A stretch of 60,186 bases of DNA from Hyphomicrobiales bacterium (GTDB taxonomy: Bacteria; Pseudomonadota; Alphaproteobacteria; Rhizobiales; Rhizobiaceae), in NCBI GenBank assembly GCA_900470805.1, contig UCCA01000053.1, positions 1 through 60,186 on the forward strand. Reading direction: 5' to 3'. The first letter of the stretch is position 1. Every line of letters starts with the position of its first letter. Below the pieces are notes generated by a model. The model worked only from the letters and a program-made list of their open reading frames with translations. It did not search any database and had not been told where the DNA came from. A program made the position numbers and the translations under genes. Below are positions 9,122 to 17,961 of this stretch, piece by piece.

Positions 9122-10429
9122 TCATTGTCCAAGCGCCTGCTTGATGGCGGCGTTGCCGCGCTCAACGGCTTTGTCGAGCGCCGCCTTCGCATCCTGCTTG
9201 CCGGCGAGCATCGCTTCGAATTCCTCGTTCATGATGTCGCGAACCTGCGGGAGATTCACCAGGCGCACGCCCTTGGAGTTTTCCGTGGGCGCCTTGCCCA
9301 TCATCTGCAGGATCGGTGTTTCGCGGCCTGGGTTTTTCTCGTAGAACCCGGATTTCTTGGTGTCTTCGTAGGCTGCCATCGTCACCGGCATATAACCGGA
9401 GACCTGGTGCAGTCTCGACTGGATCTTGGTTTGCGACAGAAAGTGGAAGAACTGCGCGATGCCCTTGTATTCCTCGTCGCTCTTGCCGGCAAAGACCCAA
9501 AGGCTTGCGCCGCCTGGAATGGTGTTCTGCGGACCATGGCCCTCATAGTATGGCAACTGGCCGATGCCGTAATTCATTCCGGACTTGACGATGTCGCCGA
9601 GCCCGCCCGACGATTCCGTCATGATGGCGCATTCGCCTGACGTGAAGAGCTGCTTGGCTTCAGAGGTGCGGCCGCCATAACGGAACGTGCCATCCTTGGC
9701 GAGGTCTGCAATCGACTGGAAATGCTGGACGAACAAGGGGGAGTTGAACGCGAGCGTCACATCCGTGCCGCCAAGGCCGTTCTCGTTTGATCCGTAGGAC
9801 ACATTGTTCCAGGCTGCGAGGTTCTCGGTCTGGATCCAGGTCAGCCATGTGGACGTCAGCCCGCAGGATGCGGCTCCGCTGGTCTTGATCTTTTTTGCCG
9901 CATCGAACACCTCAGGCCAGGTTTTCGGCGGCTTGTCAGCATCCAGGCCGGCCTTTTTGAAGATGTCCTTGTTGTAGTAGAGGATGGGTGACGAGGAGTT
10001 GTAGGGGAAGGACAGCATCGTGCCGTCGGGCTTGGAATAATAGGCGGCAATGCCGGCGAGATACTCAGACTTGTCGAAGGTGAAGCCGCCCTTCTTCAGA
10101 ACTTCGGCCGCCGGCATGATCGCGCCCTCGGCGCCCATCATGACGCCGCTGCCGGCATCAAAGACCTGCAAGATCGCCGGCGGCTGCTTCGCTCTGAAGG
10201 CCGCGATCCCGGCATTGAGTGCTTCGGGATAGGTCCCCTTGAACACCGGAACGATCGTGTAGTCTTTCTGGCTTTCGTTGAATTCCTTGGCAAGCTGGTT
10301 CACCACCTCATTGTTGGCGCCTGCCATCGCATGCCACCACTGAAGTTCGGTCGCTGCAATCGCGTGCGAGGCGATCCCGAAGGTGGCGACCGCCGCGAGC
10401 GCGGATACGGATAGGCTTCCTATGGACAT
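9122..10429 (-). CDS. ugpB: sn-glycerol-3-phosphate-type ABC importer, periplasmic binding protein
   Basis: Periplasmic solute-binding protein, 435 residues, signal peptide at 1-25 ending in AIAA. The mature protein follows the E. coli UgpB pattern almost segment by segment: LQWWHAM near the N-terminus, YPEALNAGIAAFRAKQPPAI, SSPILYYNKDIFKKAGLD, IPGGASLWVFAGK, GFYEKNPGRETP and a C-terminal LDKAVERGNAAIKQ. In that family it binds glycerol-3-phosphate and glycerophosphodiesters. AGGAG lies six bases before the ATG. It is the first gene of ugpBAEC and has its own 199-base upstream region containing an inverted repeat. I saw no clear Pho box there. Confidence 0.92.
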   Translation of the reverse strand: MSIGSLSVSALAAVATFGIASHAIAATELQWWHAMAGANNEVVNQLAKEFNESQKDYTIVPVFKGTYPEALNAGIAAFRAKQPPAILQVFDAGSGVMMGAEGAIMPAAEVLKKGGFTFDKSEYLAGIAAYYSKPDGTMLSFPYNSSSPILYYNKDIFKKAGLDADKPPKTWPEVFDAAKKIKTSGAASCGLTSTWLTWIQTENLAAWNNVSYGSNENGLGGTDVTLAFNSPLFVQHFQSIADLAKDGTFRYGGRTSEAKQLFTSGECAIMTESSGGLGDIVKSGMNYGIGQLPYYEGHGPQNTIPGGASLWVFAGKSDEEYKGIAQFFHFLSQTKIQSRLHQVSGYMPVTMAAYEDTKKSGFYEKNPGRETPILQMMGKAPTENSKGVRLVNLPQVRDIMNEEFEAMLAGKQDAKAALDKAVERGNAAIKQALGQ

Positions 10430-10487
10430 TGATGGCTCCTCCCTGAGCGCTTTTTGAAGCCGGGTGAGCCGGCTGCCAACTTCACCA

Positions 10488-10509
10488 ATGCAATCCTCCT
10501 CGATTGCAT
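10488..10509. promoter_or_regulatory. 22-bp inverted repeat upstream of ugpB
   Basis: ATGCAATC (10488-10495) and GATTGCAT (10502-10509) form a perfect 8-bp inverted repeat with a six-base spacer, about 60-80 bases upstream of the ugpB start. It could be an operator or an RNA hairpin. Its arms differ from the TTTGCA/TGCAAA sites near the LacI gene in orientation. Confidence 0.35.
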
Positions 10510-10628
10510 CAGGCTATTTCAAACCGCTTGCAGCAGAAGACGAGAAGCTCCGACTGCAAGCGCGTTCAATTCAAGATAGGCTTCTTATACGGTCTGTCGA
10601 GGTCAGGCCGCCACGGTTATTAAGCCGG

Positions 10629-11429
10629 CTAGATACCGGCGATTTTTCTGAGGTCGTCGATGGCGCCCGGCGCCGCCGCCAAAACCGGCGATCCCTTTGT
10701 CAGACGCTCATCCGATGTAGGAAACGGATGATGCCAGCCGCCGGCTTCCTTCACGAGGCAATAGCCTGCCATGCAGTCCCACGCATGCATATACGGCTCG
10801 TAATAGCCGACCAGCCTGCCGGCGGCGACATAGGCCAGCATTAGTGCGCCGGAGCCGTTGCGGACGAAGTTGCCACCCGCCTGCAGCAGATCTTCCACCA
10901 TCTTGCCGACAAAGGCCGGCGTCACGTAATTGTTGGCGCCAATCCCCGTTACCGCGTTGCGGATCGTTCTTTCGGGATCAAGTTTCAGTGGCTTGCCGTT
11001 CAGCGTTGCGCCGGCACCTGATGCCGCCGAGTAAAGCTCCGAATGGCAGGGCGCGGCGATTACGCCGACGACGGGCTGGCCGTCATGGAGGAGACCGATC
11101 GATACGCACCAGTTTGGCATGCCGTTGACGAATGGGCTCGTCCCATCGATCGGATCGACAACCCAGGTAAAACCAGAGCTGCCACGCTCGATCCCATACT
11201 CCTCGCCGAGAACGCCGTCCTCGGGAAAGGCTGCATTGAAGCGTCCGCGGATCAATTGCTCAACCTCACGGTCGGCAATCGAGACGACATCTTGTGCGTC
11301 CCGTTTGGTTTCGATGACGAGCGTTTCCCGCTTGTTGTAATAGTCGAGTGCGAGCGCTGCTGCCTGCCGGGCGACGTCTTCAGCGACTTTGTGGCGTGCG
11401 TCGATCCCCGAGCGCAGATGCAATTCCAT
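10629..11429 (-). CDS. inositol monophosphatase family phosphatase
   Basis: Cytosolic magnesium-dependent phosphomonoesterase, 266 residues. Metal-site motifs are visible: GEE at 75-77, DPIDGT at 92-97 and the C-terminal HAWDCMAGYCLVKEAGG. Family members hydrolyse inositol phosphates, sugar phosphates, histidinol phosphate or 3'-phosphoadenosine compounds. It is the last gene of the leftward set binding protein - permease - ATPase - phosphatase. This suggests that the importer brings in a phosphate ester which this enzyme dephosphorylates. The substrate is inferred from context only. Confidence 0.88.
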   Translation of the reverse strand: MELHLRSGIDARHKVAEDVARQAAALALDYYNKRETLVIETKRDAQDVVSIADREVEQLIRGRFNAAFPEDGVLGEEYGIERGSSGFTWVVDPIDGTSPFVNGMPNWCVSIGLLHDGQPVVGVIAAPCHSELYSAASGAGATLNGKPLKLDPERTIRNAVTGIGANNYVTPAFVGKMVEDLLQAGGNFVRNGSGALMLAYVAAGRLVGYYEPYMHAWDCMAGYCLVKEAGGWHHPFPTSDERLTKGSPVLAAAPGAIDDLRKIAGI

Positions 11430-11468
11430 AGAGTATATCCTTCGCTTGTCTTTGTTTAGCGGTGTCTG

Positions 11469-12533
11469 TCAGTTGCGAATGACGGCAACACCGCGCTCCT
11501 TGAATCCGATTTCCACATGCGTCGCCGGTGCCAGCGCGTGATCCACCGAGGGATCGATGACGAACAACGTGCCCTGGTCGGTCTTGACCTCATATTCGAC
11601 GTGATCGCCGAGATAGGCGGAATGGGTGATCTGGCCGGTGAAAGTGCTATTGGTTGCCTGCGGCTTCAGGATGATTGCATTCGGACGCACGGCAAGCTGG
11701 GCTTCGCCCAGACGCAGGTCGAGGCCTTTGACCCGGTGCGCCAGCCCCTGCACATTCACGAGTGCACTGCCTTCGCCGACCTCCATGACATTGCACGCGA
11801 CGACATTCGCTTCGCCCATGAAATCGGCGATGAAGGCGGAGGCCGGCAGGTCGTAGAGATCGCGCGGCGCACCGGCCTGGGCGATTTCGCCATCCTTCAT
11901 CACAATGATACGGTCGGATACTGCCAGCGCCTCGTCCTGGTCATGGGTCACGTAGACCGCCGTGAACCCCAGGCGTTGCTGCAACTCGCGGATTTCGGTT
12001 CGGACCCGGCGGCGGAGGCGAGCATCGAGATTGGACAACGGCTCGTCCAGCAACAGAACCTGCGGCTCCAGCACCAGAGCGCGGGCCACGGCGACACGCT
12101 GCTGCTGGCCGCCTGACATCTCGGCCGGCAAGCGCTTTCCCATGCCGGACAGGCCGACCAGCGTCAGACCATCTTCGGCCCGTTCGCGGGCCTCCTTCTT
12201 TTTTAATCCGGACGATTCCAGACCATAGGCGACATTGTCGAGCGCCGTCATGTGCGGAAACAGCGCATAGGACTGGAACACCATGGAGACGTCGCGCTCG
12301 TTGGCCGGCAGCATGGTGACGTCCTTGCCGCCGATAAGGATGCGCCCGGACGTCGGATGTTCGAGGCCGGCAAGCATGCGCAACGTCGTGGTCTTGCCGC
12401 AGCCCGAAGGCCCAAGCAGCGTCACCAGGGTTCCCGGCTCGATCGTTAGCGACAGGTTGGGGATGGCCGTAAAGGCGCCGAATGTCTTCGTGACGTTTTC
12501 AAAGACGACGGAGCCGGGACGTTGGGTGCTCAT
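11469..12533 (-). CDS. AfuC/FbpC-type ABC importer, ATPase
   Basis: ATPase of the FbpC/PotA group, 354 residues. It has Walker A GPSGCGKTT, signature MSGGQQQR, Walker B VLLLDEPLSNLDARL, switch VTHDQDEAL and a C-terminal TOBE-like domain (RPNAIILKP). The start overlaps the permease stop by four bases. It energises the large permease encoded upstream. Such ATPases are often labelled iron(III) transport, but relatives serve hexose phosphates and other organophosphates, and the phosphatase neighbour favours the latter here. Confidence 0.9.
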   Translation of the reverse strand: MSTQRPGSVVFENVTKTFGAFTAIPNLSLTIEPGTLVTLLGPSGCGKTTTLRMLAGLEHPTSGRILIGGKDVTMLPANERDVSMVFQSYALFPHMTALDNVAYGLESSGLKKKEARERAEDGLTLVGLSGMGKRLPAEMSGGQQQRVAVARALVLEPQVLLLDEPLSNLDARLRRRVRTEIRELQQRLGFTAVYVTHDQDEALAVSDRIIVMKDGEIAQAGAPRDLYDLPASAFIADFMGEANVVACNVMEVGEGSALVNVQGLAHRVKGLDLRLGEAQLAVRPNAIILKPQATNSTFTGQITHSAYLGDHVEYEVKTDQGTLFVIDPSVDHALAPATHVEIGFKERGVAVIRN

Positions 12534-14770
12534 GCGGTTTTCTCCTGGGCGATCGGCGCGGCGCCGAGTGCGGTGGCTTGCGGAATGGCAACCCTGTTTT
12601 CGCGACGAAGCCGGCGCTCGCCGACGAGCAGCTGGAAGCCGGCAATGACTGAGATCATCACCACGATGAGAACGGAGGAGTAGGCGATTGCCACGCCATA
12701 TTCGCCGTTCTCGACCAAACCGACGATATAGGCGGTGGACATGTTGTACTGCGCGCTGACCAGGAAGATCACCGCACTGATCGAGGTGATGGCGCGCACG
12801 AAGGAATAGACCAGTGCTGCCGTGATTGCGGGTCTGAGCAGTGGCAGGATCACCTTGCGAAGCGTGCGGAAGCTGTCGGCGCGCAGTGTCAGCGATGCCT
12901 CGTCGAGACTCTTGTCGAGCTGGCTCATCGCGGCAACGCCGCCTCGGACGCCGACGGGCATGTTGCGGAACACGAAGCAGGCGACAAGGATCAGAGCCGT
13001 TCCGGTCATTTCGAGCGGCGGCAAGTTGAAGGCCATGATGTAGCTGATGCCGATCACGGTGCCCGGAATTGCGAAACTCATCATCAGCGCAAATTCGAAC
13101 AGATTGCGGCCGGCAAAACGTTGACGGACAATGAGGTAGGCGGTCAGCAGTCCGACGGCTGCGGTCAGCGGTGCCGAAATCAGTGCGATCTCCATCGTCG
13201 TCCAGAACGAATTCCAGGCGACGCCGGTCCAGGCGATCCCTCCGTCGTCGCGCCAGCCGACGGAAAATGCGCTGACGTAGTGCTCAAGCGTCAGCGTGTT
13301 ATCAAGGCCCCAGGTTCTGACGAAGCCGCCGAACGCAATCATCGCATAGACGATGACGGTGAAACCCATCCACGGGATGACGAGCGCGTGGACCGCGATC
13401 GACAGGCCACGGGGCAGGGCAATGTGGGCGCCGGAATCGCCTTTCCCGGTAACCGTCGCGAAGCTCTTGCCCGACAGCCAGAAGCGCTGGGCGACGAAAG
13501 CCGAAAGCGTGAAGGCGAGCAGGATCATCGCCAGTGTCGCGGCGCGCGACGGATCGTTCTGCGAGCCGACGACGGCAAAGAAGATCTCGGTCGATAGCAC
13601 GCCATGGCTTCCGCCCAGCACCATCGGATTGCCGAAGTCTGCCATGCTTTCGATGAAGCCGATCAGGAACGCGTTGGCGAGGCCGGGCTTCATCAGGGGC
13701 AACGAGACGCGCCAGAAAGTACGCCAGCGATCGGCCCTCAGCGTCTGCGACGCTTCCTCCATCGACGGGCTGACGCCTTCGACCACGCCGATCAGCACGA
13801 GAAAGGAAATCGGCGTGAACGACAGGACCTGTGCGATCCATATGCCGGTCAGGCCATACAGCCAGCGCCCGGGTTCGATGCCGAACAGCGATGACAAACC
13901 CTGCGTGACCACGCCGGCGCGGCCAAACAGCAGAGTCAGCGCAAGTCCGACGACGAAAGGCGGGGTAATGATCGGCAGGATGGTCAGGAGGCGGAGGCCT
14001 CGTTTGAACGGAAAGCGGGTTCTGGTCGCGACAAGCGCGAAGCACAACCCCAGCAGCGTCGAACCGCCCGCCGTCATGATGGCAAGGAAAAGCGTGCGCC
14101 AGGCAACGCCGCAGCGGTCGCCGCCGGCCAGGCAACCCAGGCTCCAGACGGAGGGATCCTGTATGTTGGTCAGGAACCCGTCGGGACTGAATGACCCGTC
14201 GAAGCTCTGAAACGCGCCGATAAACATGCTGGCAACGGGATAGAATACGAATATCGAAACGAGCACGACAAGCACTGTGATCGAGGCGACAACGAAGGCA
14301 TCACCCTTCATCGCGCCGCGTTCGGCCATGCCAAAAGCAAACATCAGCACGAACACGATGCCAAGCAGGATCGCCCCTGCACCCATCGACGGTTGACCAT
14401 CAGGGAGCGTGCCAAACATGCTTTCGCTGATCGTCCAGCTCCAACCGCTGAAGGTGATCGCCAGCCCCTGGACGCAAAGAAACACAAATCCGGCGCCACC
14501 GGTGAAGGCGAGCAGGGTTCCACGCTGCATCGGATTGAAGATAAAGCGCGCAATGACGGCGGCGACCAAGAAGATGAAGCTCAGCGAAAGCCACCACTTT
14601 CCGTGCTGCAGGATCTCCAGAATGGCGGGTGCGCTCGCCGCGTCCCAGGGAAAGCCGGGTAGCCAGCCGAAGCCGTAGAAGCCACCATCTATGCGGTACC
14701 AGGGCAGCACAAACATGGCGAGCAAGCCTGCCAACAGGGCAAGATCGAGCCGGCGGTTGCGATTGGGCAT
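12530..14770 (-). CDS. AfuB/FbpB-type ABC importer, fused double permease
   Basis: Large inner-membrane permease, 746 residues, with two permease domains in one chain as in FbpB/AfuB. An N-terminal block of four to five hydrophobic helices (residues about 10-220) precedes the first permease domain. EAA-like loops are visible in both halves: MEEASQTLRADRWRTFWRV and LDEASLTLRADSFRTLRKV. Gene order binding protein - permease - ATPase and the four-base overlap with the ATPase gene show one transporter. The hydrophobic N-terminal extension makes it longer than many FbpB proteins. Confidence 0.88.
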   Translation of the reverse strand: MPNRNRRLDLALLAGLLAMFVLPWYRIDGGFYGFGWLPGFPWDAASAPAILEILQHGKWWLSLSFIFLVAAVIARFIFNPMQRGTLLAFTGGAGFVFLCVQGLAITFSGWSWTISESMFGTLPDGQPSMGAGAILLGIVFVLMFAFGMAERGAMKGDAFVVASITVLVVLVSIFVFYPVASMFIGAFQSFDGSFSPDGFLTNIQDPSVWSLGCLAGGDRCGVAWRTLFLAIMTAGGSTLLGLCFALVATRTRFPFKRGLRLLTILPIITPPFVVGLALTLLFGRAGVVTQGLSSLFGIEPGRWLYGLTGIWIAQVLSFTPISFLVLIGVVEGVSPSMEEASQTLRADRWRTFWRVSLPLMKPGLANAFLIGFIESMADFGNPMVLGGSHGVLSTEIFFAVVGSQNDPSRAATLAMILLAFTLSAFVAQRFWLSGKSFATVTGKGDSGAHIALPRGLSIAVHALVIPWMGFTVIVYAMIAFGGFVRTWGLDNTLTLEHYVSAFSVGWRDDGGIAWTGVAWNSFWTTMEIALISAPLTAAVGLLTAYLIVRQRFAGRNLFEFALMMSFAIPGTVIGISYIMAFNLPPLEMTGTALILVACFVFRNMPVGVRGGVAAMSQLDKSLDEASLTLRADSFRTLRKVILPLLRPAITAALVYSFVRAITSISAVIFLVSAQYNMSTAYIVGLVENGEYGVAIAYSSVLIVVMISVIAGFQLLVGERRLRRENRVAIPQATALGAAPIAQEKTA

Positions 14771-14853
14771 TACGGTGCATCCGTTACATCTGCTTGAAGT
14801 GTCTTCAGTCGGCCCATGTCGGGGCCGACTGCGTGGAGGCGCGAGCCAGGCGA

Positions 14854-15882
14854 TCAGTTCGCCTTGGCGCCGATTTCCTTATCCCAGCGGCTGAGCAGAG
14901 CCTTGCGAACGTCGGGATCGCCGAATTTCTTGAAATCGTAGTCGATCAACTTGATGTCCTCGAACTTCGGCGCTTCCTTGGGAATGGCCGCTGACTTGTT
15001 CGATGGAAGCTGGAACGACTTGGCGTCCTTCATGTGCGATTGGGCATCGGCGCTGAGCGCCCAGTCGTACCACTTCTTGGCGTTGTCGAGGTTTTTCGCG
15101 CCCTTGATGATCGACATCGAGCCGATCTCGTAACCGGTGCCCTCGCACGGCGCGACGGCCTTGATCGGGAAACCCTCAACGGTCTGGGCGACCGCGTCAT
15201 GCATGAACACCACCCCGATCGTTGCCTCGCCACGCGCGGCAGCCTTTACAGGCGCGGAGCCGGACTTGGTGTATTGGGAGATATTGGCGTTGAGTTTGCC
15301 GAGATAGTCGAAAGCCTTGTCCTCGCCCATGATCTGCACGAGTGTGGCCAAGGTGTTGTAGGAGGTCCCCGATGAGTTCGGATTGGCGATCTGGATCTCA
15401 CCCTTGTAGGACGTGTCCAGAAGGTCGGCCCAGCACTTCGGCTCCTTCAGTCCCTTGCTCTTCAACAGCTCGGTGTTGTAACCCCAGCCCAGAGCGCCGG
15501 CGTAGACGCCAACCGTCCGGTATTGTGCACTTTCGGCCTGCTTTCTGGCCCAGTCCTGCAACTGGTCGAGAAGAGGAGACTTGTATTCCTGCGTCAGTCC
15601 TTCGGACGCAGCCTGCAAATGCGGGTCGCCGGTTCCCGCCCACCAGATATCCGTCTTCGGGTTGCGTGCCTCGGCCCTGATCTTCGCATAGGTCTCGCCC
15701 GCGGATAGGCGAACCATGTTGACCTTGATGTCAGACTGTTTTTCGAACAAGCCCTTCATAAGGTCGCAGACCTGCGGGTCTGCTGAACAAATCATGTTGA
15801 GATCGCCGGCCGCATGCGCCGAATAGGCGGCAAGCGAAACGCCGGCAGCAATCGCAGCTGCAGCAACTGTTCCAAAACGCAT
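14854..15882 (-). CDS. AfuA/FbpA-like ABC importer, periplasmic binding protein
   Basis: Extracellular solute-binding protein family 1, 342 residues, signal peptide at about 1-24 (VAAAAIAAGVSLAAYSAHA). The ATG at 15882 is six bases from AGGAGG, whereas the ATG at 15888 touches it. Segments such as DIWWAGTGDPHLQAASEGL, PNSSGTSYNTLATL and KSGSAPVKAAARGE resemble the AfuA branch, shown in Actinobacillus to bind hexose phosphates. I do not see the paired tyrosines expected for ferric iron binding. With the downstream phosphatase gene this favours a phosphorylated organic ligand. It is the first gene of the operon and faces the LacI regulator. Confidence 0.85.
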   Translation of the reverse strand: MRFGTVAAAAIAAGVSLAAYSAHAAGDLNMICSADPQVCDLMKGLFEKQSDIKVNMVRLSAGETYAKIRAEARNPKTDIWWAGTGDPHLQAASEGLTQEYKSPLLDQLQDWARKQAESAQYRTVGVYAGALGWGYNTELLKSKGLKEPKCWADLLDTSYKGEIQIANPNSSGTSYNTLATLVQIMGEDKAFDYLGKLNANISQYTKSGSAPVKAAARGEATIGVVFMHDAVAQTVEGFPIKAVAPCEGTGYEIGSMSIIKGAKNLDNAKKWYDWALSADAQSHMKDAKSFQLPSNKSAAIPKEAPKFEDIKLIDYDFKKFGDPDVRKALLSRWDKEIGAKAN

Positions 15883-15924
15883 TGACATCCTCCTGTGTTT
15901 AGCAGCGCCTCCACGCTGATCGCC

Positions 15925-15942
15925 TTTGCAAGCGTGTGCAAA
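15925..15942. promoter_or_regulatory. LacI-type operator candidate 1
   Basis: TTTGCA-AGCGTG-TGCAAA is a perfect 6-bp inverted repeat of even length with CG at its exact centre, the hallmark of LacI-family operators. It lies about 45 bases upstream of the AfuA-like gene (start 15882) and upstream of the divergent LacI gene. Confidence 0.6.
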
Positions 15943-16022
15943 TGCTGCATCAACGGTGGATGCCTGTCAACAAAGATTCGTTAAATTTTGCGCTGTGGAG
16001 GGCTCAGGTTATATTGCACTCA

Positions 16023-16040
16023 TTTGCAAATATGGGCAAA
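16023..16040. promoter_or_regulatory. LacI-type operator candidate 2
   Basis: TTTGCA-AATATG-GGCAAA has the same architecture as the site at 15925-15942 with one mismatch. It lies 98 bp from that site and just before the LacI start codon, a layout fit for autoregulation or looping. It also contains the palindrome ATTTGCAAAT (16022-16031). Confidence 0.45.
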
Positions 16041-16060
16041 GTTGGTTCTGGAGGATGCAA

Positions 16061-17062
16061 GTGACAGTCAAGCTTTATATCAGCGCGAACGAGGTTGCGG
16101 AACGGGCAGGGGTGTCGCGATCCGCCGTGTCACGCACGTTTACGCCTGGTGCCAGCGTATCGCCGGAAACACGACGGCGCGTCATGGAGGCCGCTGATGC
16201 GCTTGGCTATCACGTCAATCACCTTGCACGCGGCCTGATGCGAAATGAGAGCGGAATCGTCTGCCTCGTCGTTTCGGAGGTTGCGACACCTTACCGGTCG
16301 GCGCTGCTCAGCATGCTGACGCAGAAGCTTCAGAACGCCGGAAAAGTGGCCATGCTTGTGAACACGGATCGCTCCGACGGGAGTGTCGATCGCGCGTTAA
16401 AGCAGGCAATCCGGTACCGTGCCGAGGCGTCCATCATCATGTCGGGTCTGCCGGACAAATCCATCACTCAACTGTGCCTGAAAAACGGCCAGCGCCTGGT
16501 TCTCATCAATCGCGACGATGATCAAGTCGGGACACTGCGGATCAACCTGGACGACTACGAGGCGGGTTCGAAAATCGTTACGGCATTCCTGCGAGCGGGC
16601 TGTCGGCGGTTGGCGTTTGCAAATTCCGAAGCTGGTACGCCGAGCCTGATGGCCCGCGGACGGGGGTTCATCGAGGCGGCGAAACGTTTGGGGCTTGATG
16701 TCGTTGTGGAAAGATATGGATGGACCGGCTACGAGGCAGGCCAGGTTCTCGCCAGACGGCTTCTGACACGCGAGGAGCGGCCGGATGGTGTATTTTGTGC
16801 AACCGACTTACTGGCATGCGGTTTCATGGACACTGCCCGGCGGGAGTTCTCAGTTGTGATCCCCAAACAACTGTGCGTCGCTGGATTTGACAATATCGAG
16901 CAGGCTGCTTGGCAGTCGTATGATTTGACGACGTTCGCGCAACCTGTCGAAGACATAGCGACTGAGGCTGTGCGCTGGTTGGATGCGGTGCCATCGCACG
17001 ATATACACCGGGTCCAACTTCATGCGGACCTAGTGTGGCGTAGCTCAATTCGCGGGGGGTAG
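16061..17062 (+). CDS. LacI-family transcriptional regulator
   Basis: 333-residue LacI/GalR regulator. The HTH (SANEVAERAGVSRSAVSRTF) and hinge helix (NHLARGLMRNESG) occupy the first 65 residues. A periplasmic-binding-protein-like sugar domain follows, with the segments FIEAAKRLGLDVVVERYGWTG, DGVFCATDLLACGFMDTAR and the C-terminal VAGFDN. I chose the GTG at 16061: GGAGG at 16050-16054 is six bases upstream, whereas the ATG at 16055 overlaps it. It is divergent from the AfuA-like operon and probably controls it through the paired TTTGCA sites. The effector is likely a sugar, polyol or their phosphate. Confidence 0.88.
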   Translation: MTVKLYISANEVAERAGVSRSAVSRTFTPGASVSPETRRRVMEAADALGYHVNHLARGLMRNESGIVCLVVSEVATPYRSALLSMLTQKLQNAGKVAMLVNTDRSDGSVDRALKQAIRYRAEASIIMSGLPDKSITQLCLKNGQRLVLINRDDDQVGTLRINLDDYEAGSKIVTAFLRAGCRRLAFANSEAGTPSLMARGRGFIEAAKRLGLDVVVERYGWTGYEAGQVLARRLLTREERPDGVFCATDLLACGFMDTARREFSVVIPKQLCVAGFDNIEQAAWQSYDLTTFAQPVEDIATEAVRWLDAVPSHDIHRVQLHADLVWRSSIRGG

Positions 17063-17214
17063 CGGGAACCCAAAATAATACGTTTAAAGCGCATCGTGTG
17101 GATCAGAGGATCAAAGCGGCAGTGCGGCTTTTGTAATAAGAGTTCGCCATGGCTACGAAGATTGCGCAAGCGATTCATCCCAGCAATTTGGATGATCTTA
17201 TGTGGCTAAACACG

Positions 17215-17961
17215 CTATCGCCACCAGATCAGCCGGCGATCGACCATGACCAGCAAGCCGTAAAGCGTGAGGCTCGTCAGCGACGAGACGAGGATGGCTG
17301 ACCAGACGGTCTGCGAATCCATCTCCGCCGTCGCGCGGTATACGATCTGTCCGATGCCGTTGTAGGCGCCCAGCATTTCCGCCACGATGACGGCGATGGT
17401 GCTGCGCGCAAGGCCGATGCGCAGGCCTGTGGCGATCGAGGGTAGGGCGGACGGAAGCTGCAGGCGCCAGAGAACGGCGAAGCGTCCGGCGCCGAAGCTG
17501 CGCAGCAGGTTGATATGCCCGTCCTCCGTTCGCGAGAAGCCTTCAAGCGCCGACAACAGCACCGCGAAGCTGACGGAAAGGGCCGCGATCGCGATCTTCG
17601 AGGCGGCGCCCAAGCCGAACCACAACAAAGCCAGTGGCACAAAAGCGATCGACGGCACAGTGTTGAGCGCGATCACGAGTGGAAGCAGCAGCATGCGGGC
17701 GGGAGGCGCCAACAGAAACAGGCACGCAATCGACAAGCCGAGCAGCGACCCGATGGCGAAGCCGGACAGCGCCTCATAGGTTGTCAGCCACAAGCCGCCG
17801 GCAAGCCGCGGCAGCGAGCTCACGGTTGCCTCGGCAATGGCGCTGGGTGCCGGCAGGATGTATTGCGGGATGTTTGCGAACGACGTCGCCACTTCCCACA
17901 CGACCAGCAGCATGATCAGAGCGAAGAGAACGGGAATAGCCTCGGTGGCCAGGGTTTTCAT
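17215..17961 (-). CDS. NitT/TauT-type ABC importer A, permease 2
   Basis: Inner-membrane permease of the SsuC/TauC family, 248 residues from MKTLATEAIPVLFALIML. The open frame upstream overlaps the other permease and is arginine-rich, so it was discarded. The start overlaps the stop of the gene at 17958 by four bases. Five to six helices and the EAA loop HINLLRSFGAGRFAVLWRLQLPSA are visible. It ends the operon SBP-A - permease - permease, which has no ATPase gene. The gap to the convergent LacI gene (17063-17214) shows no strong terminator. Confidence 0.88.
   Translation of the reverse strand: MKTLATEAIPVLFALIMLLVVWEVATSFANIPQYILPAPSAIAEATVSSLPRLAGGLWLTTYEALSGFAIGSLLGLSIACLFLLAPPARMLLLPLVIALNTVPSIAFVPLALLWFGLGAASKIAIAALSVSFAVLLSALEGFSRTEDGHINLLRSFGAGRFAVLWRLQLPSALPSIATGLRIGLARSTIAVIVAEMLGAYNGIGQIVYRATAEMDSQTVWSAILVSSLTSLTLYGLLVMVDRRLIWWR

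Noticed and set aside
8181..9344. Open frame of 387 codons on the plus strand
   Set aside because: Mirror of ugpA and the 3' end of ugpB, whose family assignment is clear.
10430..10628. Pho box upstream of ugpB
   Set aside because: Searched because ugp operons are often PhoB-controlled; no pair of CTGTCAT-like repeats was found.
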